A stretch of DNA of 64,000 bases from Cadophora sp. MPI-SDFR-AT-0126 (lineage: Eukaryota; Ascomycota; Leotiomycetes; Helotiales; Ploettnerulaceae). The DNA lies in NCBI GenBank assembly GCA_020747065.1, contig JAGMVK010000002.1:3100001-3164000 (forward strand). The letters are read 5' to 3'. Under the pieces are notes generated by a model. It did no database searches, was not told the origin of the DNA, and was given only the letters and a program-made list of their open reading frames with translations. This document shows, piece after piece, positions 42,930-53,438 of the stretch. A program made the translations under genes and the position numbers. Each line of letters starts with the position of its first letter. Within the stretch, counting starts at the first letter, position 1.

Positions 42930-44400
42930 ATGGAGGCAGTTGGTGGTGCGACGCGTTTGACGCGTCGCGCCGCGAGCGAAGCGAGGTCACATGGAAAAGC
43001 AACGACATTCGAAAATCCGACGACCAGCAATCCCTTTACAGCCTTGGCTGGACAAGCTGGACAGACTGATGATAGCGACGGGGACAGTGAGAATGACCTA
43101 ACGGAAGGGGAGGTAGCTTTCCAAGCAGCCCCAGGCGCACCGAAGTCCAAACGGTTCACCACTGTCCGGACACCAAAGCGGAAGACAGACACAATCGTAG
43201 TCGCATCTGAAGAGGAAGATTTCAGCTGTCGCCCACCACGACGTACACGAAAGCCCAGCGCGAAGGCCAAGCAGAATGAAGCGTATCAGGATGGGTTCGG
43301 AAGGAGGAGATTGGCTGGTAGGGGTGGAGTCGATGAGCAGGCAGTGCCAGAAAACATTCAGGAACAAATGAACGAGCAGACCGGCATACTCAGAACTCTT
43401 CTAAAGGAATGGATGAAGCAGGATGCGCATAACAAGAAGATGGAAGCAAAACTCGCTCACATGGAAAAGGAACTGGAAGCAGTCAAAGAAGAATTGCACA
43501 AGACCAAACAAGAAATGGCGGACGGCATTGCGGCCCTCATGCCAGGAAACTGCAGCCCTAACCCGTCCTATGCGGAAGTCGCACGCACCCTACAGACCAG
43601 CCAGCCGAGCAATGCGCAGACACTCTCATCCGCTCAGACCTCTTCGTCCAGTTTTACCAACACGCACTACTGTACAATCGACACCTCCAGAGTCGAAGAC
43701 GAAGTAAGCAACCAAGTCTCCGCAGGAGCTATTCGGACAATGGTGGAAAAGGGAATGCGCAATGAGCAAGATAACGCCACATGGCGATGCCGAGCGGTGA
43801 CGATTGACCCAAAGAACCCACATCGGGTCAGAATTGCCTGCAGAGATGAAGCCGAACACGGAATGGTAAAACAAGTGGTAGAAGCAAATCTAGTACAAGG
43901 AGCGCGGATGCTTCGAGATGACCTGTATCCTATTAGGGTAGACAGCGTCAATCGCACGGTGGTGTTAGACGAGACGGGCAACATCCGGACTGGGAGCCAC
44001 TGAAGCCCTCGGTGAGGAAAACGACACCCAGGTTGCGAAGATAGCGTGGCTTAGCAACAGAGTCGTACCAAAGGCTTATGGTTCCATGGTCGTATATCTC
44101 ACCAAAGAATCAGACGCAAGACGTTTTCTCCAGGAGGGGTTTTTCTATGCCGGAGGAGAATCGGGATACACCAAGGCCTTTGAACGCCGAGACCGCCCAA
44201 ACCGATGCTACAACTGCCAGGAAATCACCAGCCACAAAGCTTACCAGTGTACTAAAACACAAGTCTGTGGGAGATGCGCCAAAGAAGGGCATCACCAATC
44301 TGAGTGTACGGAAGCCATCGTGAAATGTGTTCCCTGCGGCGGCCCCCACGAATCGTTTAGCAGAAACTGTCGGAAACTCTATCCCTCTCAACATGAGTAG
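42930..44400 (+). pseudogene. LINE ORF1 (gag-like), one-base frameshift
   Basis: Nucleic-acid-binding ORF1 protein. Basic, Ser-rich start, a coiled coil about residues 150-200 (KKMEAKLAHMEKELEAVKEE), an RRM-like part (RCRAVTIDPKNPHRVRIAC) and three CCHC knuckles at the end (CYNCQEITSHKAYQC, CGRCAKEGHHQSEC, CVPCGGPHESFSRNC). The frame breaks at about 43992, where GGG in CGG ACT GGG AGC should be GG; removing one G restores the frame. Could be a real mutation or a sequencing error in a G run. Confidence 0.88.
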
Positions 44401-47400
44401 AATATTCCGGTTGATCCAACTAAATGTCAGGAAACAAGATGTTGTGCTTGATAGCCTAATGAACGACGAACAAATTCAAGACGCTACTGTACTGGCTATC
44501 CAGGAGCCCTGGGCAAGAATGGCCAAAGAGCTTCTCCTTACAACGCCGATGTACCACCATAAATGGACGAAGATGGCCCCATCGACGTGGAGAGAAGGCA
44601 GATGGCCTATAAGGAGCATTCTCTGGATAAACAAGGATATCGAAGCAGAGCAGGTGGCAGTACCATCTCCAGACATAACAGCAGCAATTATTCGATTACC
44701 TGAACGGTCAATCCTAGTTGCTTCGGTCTATGTACCGGGGCTCGACGCTCAGGCACTACAAGACACGTGTGACAGCTTGCGAAAGATCATTCAGGAGGTG
44801 AGAAGGAAAGCGAATACGGTGGTTGAACTCATGATAGCAGGAGATTTCAATCAACACGACCAATTATGGGGAGGAGATGATATTTCGATGGAGAGACAAG
44901 GAGAGGCTGACTTGATTATTGATCTGATGAACGAGTTTACCCTAAGCAGCCTGCTGCGCCGTGGAACCAAAACGTGGCACGGAGGAGACTATGAGACAAC
45001 CATCGACCTGGTCCTTGCTTCGGAGGAATTGAAGAACGCCATGGTTAAATGCACACTATATGGAACAGAACATGGGTCGGACCATCGTACAATCGAGGGA
45101 GTTTTTGACATCTCTGTCCCTACACCAAGACCCCAGGAAAGGCTCCTCCTTAAGAACGCCCCGTGGAAGGAGATAAACGCCAGAATAGCAAACTCACTAG
45201 GACTCCCATCAGAAGGTACAGTGCAACAGAAGACCGATAGATTGATGGCAGCGGTTACAGAGGCAGTCCATGCCCTGACACCGAAAGCCAAACCGTCACC
45301 ATATACAAAAAGATAGTGGACCGCTGACCTTACACAACTTCGTCGCATATACACCTATTGGAGGAACCGCGCACGAGCTGAACGACGCAGTGGACGGAGT
45401 ACATCTGACCCGGAAGAGAAGGCAAAAGCTGCGGCAAAGCAATACCACGATGCCATTCGCCAACAGAAGAAGAAGCACTGGAACGAGTTCCTTGCGGATA
45501 ACGATAACATCTGGAAGGCAGCCAAGTACCTGAAGTCAGGCGATGACTCGGCATTTGGGAAAATCCCGCAGCTTATCAGAACCGACGGGACGACCACTGT
45601 TAACCACACAGAGCAAGCAGAGGAGCTCCTAACTAAGTTCTTCCCCCCACTACCAGACGACATCGACGACGAAGGTTCAAGACCACAAAGAGCACCCGTA
45701 ACAATGCCTGCCATCACGATAGAAGAAGTGGAGCGGCAGATTTTTGCGGCCAAATCATGGAAGGCACCGGGAGAAGACGGCCTGCCCGCAATCGTGTGGA
45801 AAGAGACCTGGCCAGTTATCAAACATCACGTACTAGCGCTGTTCCAAGCATCACTTGAAGAGGGAACGATACCGCACCAATGGCGACACGCCAAAATAAT
45901 CCCCTTAAAGAAGCCAGGCAAAGAAGATTACACGATTGCGAAGTCATGGAGACCGATTTCTCTGCTTGCAACCTTAGGCAAGATTCTTGAGTCGGTAGTC
46001 GCTGAAAGAATCTCACATGCGGTCGAGACATATAGCCTTCTCCCGACTAACCACTTTAGCGCACGCAAGCAGCGATCAGCAGAGCAGGCACTCCTCCTCC
46101 TACAAGAAGAGATTTACACAGCTTGGAGAGGTCGCAAGATCGTGAGTCTGATTAGTTTTGACGTCAAAGGAGCATACAATAGAGTGTGCAAGGAGCGACT
46201 ACTACAAAGAATGAAAGCGCGAGGCATGCCGGAAGAGCTGTGTCGATGGATAGCGGCCTTTTGTTCGGAACGTACAGCGTCAATTCAAGTAAACGGTCAG
46301 GCCTCCGAAACACGAAGATTACCACAGGCTGGCTTGCCGCAAGGCTCGCCCCTCTCCCCAATCCTATTCCTTTTCTTCAATGCAGACCTGGTCCAGCGAC
46401 GGATCGATGCGCATGGAGGTGCTATAGCCTTCGTGGACGACTTCACAGCCTGGGTCACAGGGCCCACAGCACAGAGCAATCGGGAAGGCATAGAAGCAAT
46501 CATTAGTAGCGCCATGGAATGGGAAAAGAGAAGCGGTGCGACTTTCGAAGCGGACAAGACAGCAATCATCCACTTTACTCGCAAGTCATACAAGACAGAC
46601 ACTCAGCCGTTCATTATCAAAGGACAAGCTGTCCAACCGAAGGAGCGCGTTAAAATCCTCGGCGTAATCATGGACGCGAAACTTAAATATAGAGAGCATA
46701 TGGCGAGAGCTGCTTCCAAAGGGCTCGAGGCGGTAATAGAGCTTAGACGACTGAAAGGGCTCTCGCCCGCTACGGCACGACAACTTTTTACGGCTACGGT
46801 CACGCCAGTGGTGGACTATGCTTCTAATGTGTGGATGCATGAGTGCAGGTACAAGTCGGCCATACCCATCAACCGGGTCCAGAAGATAGGAGCACAAGCG
46901 ATAGTAGGAACATTCATGACGGTGGCCACAAGCGTAGCAGAAGCGGAGGCAACTATCCCTACGGTGGAGGATAAGCTCTGGAGGAGGGTTATCAAGCTAT
47001 GGACAGATATTCACGCCTTGCCCGACACCAACCCACTGCGCAGGAACACATCCCGGATGCGGAAATTCAGGAGACAACATCGCTCGCCTCTTTATCAGGT
47101 GGCGGAGAAACTCAAAGATATCGCAATGGAGACAATGGAAACTATCCATCCGTTCACACTGCCGCCATGGGAGCAGAGGGTACAGACCATCACCGACAAG
47201 GAAAGAACGCGACAACCAGACTCAAACCGAGCAGCATATGTCGCCGTAAGCAGCTCGGCACGAAATGGCGTGGTTGGACTGGGCGCAGCAATCAAGACAC
47301 GCAAGCATGTCGGAGATGATCCCACAGTCGAGACTCTTTCCTCCACTCTAGGCCCAAGGACAGAGCAGAACCCGTACGTGGCGGAACTAGCAGCAATGGC

Positions 47401-48172
47401 CCACGCCCTCGAGCACCTACCACGGCGTAAATACCATAGTATTACGCTACTAACGAGAAATAAAGCAGCCGTGCTCACGCTTAGAAACCCACGACAACAG
47501 TCTGGCCAAGAACATATTCGCAGCATTTACGAATCCATTAACAAGCTCAAGAGGAAATGCAACGTAATCACGGCAGTGTGGTTATCAACGGGCGAAAACG
47601 AGGAACTCTGGACGTGTGCTAAAGAAAAAGCCAAAGAAGCCACACGACAAGGCACAGTGCCACAGAAACCACTTCCTAGAGCACGATCGACGACGCTCAA
47701 TGTGGCACGTGCCGAACGAGGTCCTACCAAAAGTCTACCAGAGAAGGTTGGAAAACTGTCCAAGCGAGTCGACATAGCATTACCAGGTAAACACACTCGA
47801 AAACTATACGACCAGCTGACAGCGAAAGAAGCGAGTGTGCTGGCCCAGCTAAGGACGGGAATTGCGAGATTGAACTCGTACCTATTCCTTATTAAAGCTG
47901 CACCATCAGCTCAGTGCGCCTGTGGGGAAGCAAGAGAAACAGTTGAACACTTCCTTTTCCGATGTCGAAGATGGATTACGCACCGAACAGAGATGCTTCA
48001 GTGTACGGAGATTCACAGGAGCAACATTTCATTCTACCTGGGAGGAAAATCGCCATCGGATGGCAAGAATTGGACTCCTGACATGAAAGCAGTTCGAGTA
48101 ACGATACGATTTGCGATAGCCACAGGCCGGCTTGATGCTGACCCTTGGCAAGCAAACAGCCAACAAAACTGA
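44393..48172 (+). pseudogene. LINE ORF2 (endonuclease-RT-RNase H), one stop
   Basis: 1259 codons with a single TAG at 45314-45316 (KR-stop-WTADL, probably a Trp codon). Apurinic-like endonuclease: QEPW, GDFNQHDQLWGG, GSDHRTI. Reverse transcriptase: [39 protein letters not shown]. RNase [35 protein letters not shown]-terminal CCHC-like knuckle [17 protein letters not shown]. All key residues remain. One base change from TGG would explain the stop, so the element was active recently. Confidence 0.93.
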
Positions 48173-48485
48173 CTGCCCTTAACTACTTTCCAACGACCTA
48201 ACACTAACCACCTCGTGCCGTAGACAGGAGGCACTGCTTCAGCTGCTGAGGATAGGACGCTGAACACTTGGAGAATGGCCTTCAAGCTAGCCTGCTAACA
48301 TTACTAACCCACGAGAACCAGTAAAGATAAGTCAGAAGAGAGAAGCCAGAAGCCAGAAACAGATTATGTAAGGGCTCAAGGAGTTAAGAATCCACTTCGA
48401 GAATTGTATTTGTAAATTAGTAATAGGTGCCCTCTCGGTTTAGCCGCCGGGCGTTAATAAATTGTGTGTGTGTGTATTCTTCTTA

Positions 48486-49092
48486 CCCTACATTGTTGAT
48501 GATGACGGCAAGTAACGAACCTCAATTTTGGACAGCATCGATGACATCGATTCAATCATACTGAAAACATTAGATACGCACATTTCATCAATCAAAGTCA
48601 TCAACATATTTTGTCATCTCATGCTAAACATACAATTGGTCTGTCAGCTACACAAAATTCTCCCATGCTCGTGCTGACCACCGAGCTCCATTTTGAGACC
48701 CACTTTAAAGTCATCACCAGCCTCATTTCTTCAGCGACCATACGAATGACTGTGACTGTTGTTCATCTTTCCGCATCCGTAAATGCAAGGAGGTATTTGC
48801 AATTGTGGTTTCTTTGGTCTTATTCAGCAACTGGATTGAACCCGAAGATCAGATGATGAATGGAAATGTCCTTGCTGCAGGGGTCACAAACTATGTTGTA
48901 TACAGGAGGAGACCTTGGCTGGTCATAAGAATGCCGAAACGATGGGAGATCGTCAAATTAAGCAGCCGCAGAAAGACCAGTGTATCAAATATAGCAGTAT
49001 CTTGATAGCATTCTTATTTTTGATTCCGAGAGGAAAACTCGTTGCTTCAAGCGGTTTGCCCTCTAAGATCATCGCGTCTCAAGTTCTCTATA
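48486..49092. other. No supported gene
   Basis: Plus-strand frames at 48611-48856 and 48805-49005 read partly like membrane-protein text (VVSLVLFSNWIEPEDQ) but lack start, length and domain. Possibly a decayed gene. Confidence 0.35.
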
Positions 49093-50229
49093 TTATTCCA
49101 AAGACATGTCTCCAGCAGGAGTGATTTGAGGCGTTGGATAGCCATTAGCTACACAATCAGAGGTCTTCTGACTGCTATGCCCGCAGTCGGAGTCATGGCC
49201 CGGCTCTTGGGGAATTTCACAAGGCAATGTAGGTGGTCCTACAATCCCCCTCCCGATAGCTGCTTGTTGTGCTAAGATATGCTCGAGGCGGATAGAAGAA
49301 CAGGAAAAGTGAGGAGGAGAATATTTTCGCATAAGAATCCGAGATATTCCCTGAAGGTATTGAGACAAAGCGACTGTGGTGAAGATCTCAGTTTGATCCA
49401 GTATGAGAGTTTCACGAGAACCCAGTATACTTTTTGCAAGTGCTAGGGAGGCTCGAGCTATAATCGATGGTTTCGTCGATACAAAATCTTTGTGGCAAAG
49501 TGCAACCTCGCAGATATACCGTGCCATATGCTCGACTTCAACACCATAATTACCCTCTGTCAGAGCAATCTGGAGGAAGCTGTCGACGGTGGGATGGCTG
49601 ATACTCTATTCAAGAGCATTCAAGAGGCGCCACTCCATCTCTATGAACATTTGCTCTTCAAACAACGAGCAGCACATTTTTTCCAACTCTTTCATCAAGG
49701 GTACACGACCCTTCCTCTCACCGTACTTGGCTGCGACGAGCAGCGATGCACAGCCAACGAGTTGATAGTGGCGTTTGAAAACTTCACGCCTGGAGCAATA
49801 TCGGTCTAAGAGGTTGATGGCCAGAAATAGTGTCCCAGGAAGAAGCTGGAAAGCGTGATGGGCTTCGATCAAGAAGTCAAGAAGATAAGGTCGCATAAAC
49901 CAACGAAGCTCGGGCTGAATGTCGATTGAATCAACAACTGGTCGTGTTAAATCCTTGGCGACGTTAGCAAAAAGCAGGTAAGATAGGGAGCTACGGTGCT
50001 GGACCTCCATCAGTCTCATGTGCTTCATGATGTCTTCTAGGTACTCATCGAAAGTATTCTTGGATAATTCATTCACCATAATTTCAGAACGCAGTCTAGC
50101 AGTGATCTTGTCCTGTGTGCCTGCTAGTGCAGTGAACCTTCCACTATCGCAAGGCTCGACGGAATTGCTGTCTTGATGCTGATTGGGACATGGCACGGTG
50201 GCGGTCCTGCTTGCGTTGGGAATTGGCAT
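49093..50229 (-). pseudogene. G1/S cyclin (Cln/Puc1 type) with in-frame stop
   Basis: 378 codons from MPIPNASRTATVP to the stop at 49093 in a single frame. The cyclin box is plain: LRSEIMVNELSKNTFDEY, RWFMRPYLLDFLIEAH, LPGTLFLAINLLDRYCSRR, HYQLVGCASLLVAAKYGERK, then ALE-stop-SISHPTVDSFLQ and EHMARYICEVALCHKDF. The TAG at 49606-49608 sits where relatives have Trp, so one TGG-to-TAG change (CpA-to-TpA on the other strand) truncates the protein inside the box. Some 25 extra residues after HMRLMEV may be an unspliced intron with a degraded donor. Probably a dead or dying paralogue. Confidence 0.85.
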
Positions 50230-51622
50230 CTTAGGAGTAGGCTGATGGGAAAACAGGACTATGAGAACAATAATCTCTTTGGGAGCTTCGCGACCGATTG
50301 GTCTTATAAAACAAGTGAGATTGCTTGAAAAGAGGGATATGAGAATGGTTAAATGATCAGACGTTTGATCCACTACAGACCAGAAGCATTCAGGTAAGGT
50401 GATGGCTGCTGAAGGGTAGAAGGAAGCTCTATATATTTGAAGAACAATACTCATCGCGGCGCAGCAAGTCCGTCGTTATACCTCTTCAAGACCTGCTCCG
50501 ATGTTGTGGTCTTTTCGGGGCGCAGCGTGTTTCTCTATTATAGCCTCTCAAGCTTGAGAGCCTTGCGTGCGGTGCTAGGTCTACTGATAGAGAAGGGTTT
50601 AGCTAGTAATACAAACACTATTAAGACCTTGTATGCTCTCCGGTAAGACAGGGTGGCATTAGAGCATCCCTAGCTTCGATATGCTATCGCTTCAAAATGG
50701 ATTTCAGCTCGGGAGCTTGGAAAATGGTCCAAGCTGTGTGAGACCGGTTGCAGCAGATCACCTCGGTCTACGGGAGTTAAAGCAGAATACAAGTAACCTT
50801 ATTCCTAGAGTTAGGCCGGAAGCTCTGATAGAACAGCATTCAATCGAGACTTCCCCAGGTTATGACTGCGGCTAAGATAGCATCATCCCATACCAAAATG
50901 TTGAACAAACTGTCGAATTTGTTGTTTGACGAGTAAGCAAATGGTAATAATTGTTGACAGTGCTACCAGGGCTGAGTGAAACTAATCTGTGAAGTTGGAT
51001 ATACTTGCATTGTAGGATGACGGGAATCTCGGCATTTGGATACATGAAAGAGTGGATAGGTTTGGATTCGGAGTTAACGTCTGTCCCTGCGTCCCGAGAC
51101 GCACGCTGTCACGAGACAAATCTGTAGTTTTGGAATCATAAATTTTTTCTTCGTCAGTCTACGAAATTCTTATTAATATGTCACTTTCTTTAACTATTTC
51201 TCCCTGAGGAGACCACTTAGCAATAAAAAAAAGACCGTGGTTAATCGTGCTGTCGATCGTTTTAATCACGCCACCGATCACCGCTTCGGCTGTTTCCTCC
51301 TGTTTAATTGCGACTTTTAAAGCGTTTTCAAGATTCGGAGCACTCAGGGAAAGGCTCTGTAACGAACTAATATAAATTATTGCTTTTCTTTACCTTCTAG
51401 GCATTTGTTGCGAGCGTACTGATACACTTAGAGCTAGGACCACCTACCTCAGTATCATTGCTCACTGTTTCATATATTGCTTTTTCATCGTCTCTATCTC
51501 TAGAACGTCGACTTTTACTCCCCATATGCGTCTTTCTTTCTCAATCACTGTTTCTTTTAGAAATTATTTTACGTCCTTCCACTACTTTGATTCTCTCACT
51601 TCATCGCGACTACACCGCTGCA
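50230..51622. other. Intergenic, divergent promoters
   Basis: Between the minus-strand cyclin and the plus-strand gene at 51623. Frames at 50437-50875 are short and unrecognised. Pyrimidine-rich from 51440 on, as expected of a fungal promoter and leader. Confidence 0.4.
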
Positions 51623-52623
51623 ATGGCTCGTAATCGTAAGCAGCCTGGCGGAAGAACTACGGTTACTTCGGACGGTTCACCGGCTTGGGAGGCGGCCGGT
51701 GATGAGGAGGCCGGTGACGAGGAGGATATAGTTCATGTTACCGACCAGTTCTCCGTATGTTTCCCTGTGCTCTGTTCTTTTCTATGTTAATTGTTTAGAT
51801 TCCCCGTAGTCCTGTGCCCTCTCGCTCGGATAGTAACTACGCTAGCCCATATCAATCCAATTCTGTCGATCCATATACGCCTCATACGCCTCATACGGCC
51901 CTCACCCCCTCATCATATGCATCTCCGAGTAAGAGACCAGCGACCCCCCCTCCAGCCTTGAACTTTGACGGCGTCCCAAACCTTCCATACTTTCGGGGCC
52001 AGTGGGTATATGTTGGGAACCTCGAGCGTCTCAATCCAAAGCTTTCGTGGGAGGCTTTCAATGGACCGGGAATAAAGTGGCTGGCTCATAACGAGCCAGA
52101 TGACATATACGATGATGGAGAGCTTGGTCCCTTGGGTATCATCCTCCTAGGCCAGCTCGGTCAGTTCACTACACTCAAGAGTGCCGTAAACAATTTCAAC
52201 CCGGACAAGCCTGAGTTTTCCTTACAATTACAAGTGGATGAGAGATCTCTTGAGGTCTTGAAGGTCTTGATTCGTCGGCGGGATAGAAACCTCACTGTTA
52301 CGAATCCCTTGCGTCTTAAAGTGGCTGAGTCGGACATTATCTCACCCTCTTTCAGTCCTGGAGACCCTTTTCCTGCTGCCTTTGACGGGAAGACCACCGA
52401 CGACGACCAGGACGGTGACGATATAGATGCCTCTCGACTTACCGCGGGTGATATAGTCGCCGTTCAAGCTTGGTTTGGTAGCTACGTCTTTACAAACAAA
52501 TCAGGGAAGACTGTGTCCGGACCCACGTTCCGCCTGTTGAAGTTGTGGAGGTTGCGAGCTGGTGTCTCTGGTTCCTCGAGCCTGAACGGCAGCCCTGTTA
52601 CTAAGCGGAGGCGTATACTATAG
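51623..52623 (+). CDS. Unidentified two-exon protein, possible OB-fold type
   Basis: Exons 51623-51754 and 51799-52623 join in phase 0 over a 44-nt intron; 318 residues from MARNRKQPGGRTT. The first 100 residues are Ser/Pro/Thr-rich with TPHTPH repeats; residues about 105-300 look globular (YFRGQWVYVGNLERLNPKLS, GELGPLGIILLGQLGQ, SLEVLKVLIRRRDRNL, GDIVAVQAWFGSYVF, GPTFRLLKLWRLRAG) with an acidic insert DDDQDGDDID, and the end is a basic KRRRIL. Alternating beta-like strands and basic ends hint at a nucleic-acid-binding fold, which is only a guess. Gene is intact. Confidence 0.65.
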
Positions 52624-53438
52624 CATATTTGCGTCTTCCTCCTGACATGTATTATATACAAGCTGTTTCTGTCTATAATCTTTCCTTTGTACCGTTCACC
52701 GCCTACTTAATCCTGCTCTGCTGTTTCTGATGCCTCGTATCACATGCTTGGCTGGGGGGTTGCTGCTGCTTGTGCGCCACGCCTGAAACTTTGTCCATTT
52801 CATCCACCTTACACGTACCAACTGGTCATTTTCGCGCTTCTCGATTGAAATTCCACTACTCTAATCAATTTCGAAGGCTTCGTGTGAGCCGCAGGCGAGC
52901 ACCCACGTTACCTTCTCTTGTATATGGTCGAGGACGTCATGTGATTTAGCAATTAACCGTATTAGGAGTAGTCTTCGTCTAGATTGCCTGAGTGCCTGAG
53001 GTAAGGTTTCTCGAGCATTCTATCGGCAGGCGGCAGCACGTTGGTGCCTGGGCGCTGGAGTGTCGTCTCTCGTCTCCTTCTACATCATCCCCTTGGTTCC
53101 AGAGGCTTATCGTTCTATAGTAAAGTAATGAGCTGTGGGGACACTATTGAGGCATAAGTGAAACCATGATGTAAAGGATACTGTACTGTTCATCAGAAGT
53201 GAAATCAATGTCGTTTTTCATCTGTATCAGCACTGACCAGCAGCTCGGCAAAAGTTGGCCGATGGCTTAGTAAGCCTCTACTGCTCGGCGCTAGTAGGCA
53301 GAAGAATGGCTGTGCGGGGTCGTTACAACGGCGGTCGATTCTGGACCATAAGTTAAAGGATATGTCTGATCTGCTATCTCTAGTTACATTAATACGTGTA
53401 AGTTAATGGCAGAACCGTGAGCAAGAAGCCCTCGTGGC
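52624..53438. other. Intergenic
   Basis: Separates convergent genes. No further gene, repeat or RNA recognised. Confidence 0.4.

Larger units (their letters stand above)
42839..48472 (+). mobile_element. Tad-like non-LTR retrotransposon (LINE)
   Basis: About 5.63 kb, flanked by the 13-bp duplication TGTATTCTTCTTA (42826-42838 and 48473-48485). The 3' end is a short TG repeat after TTAATAAAT. Two ORFs overlap by 8 nt (ATGAGTAG at 44393-44400). Apparently full length; only one base indel in ORF1 and one stop in ORF2 were seen. Confidence 0.93.

Noticed and set aside
48611..49005. Plus-strand frames resembling membrane-protein text
   Set aside because: Two frames would have to be joined without good splice sites and no family was recognised.
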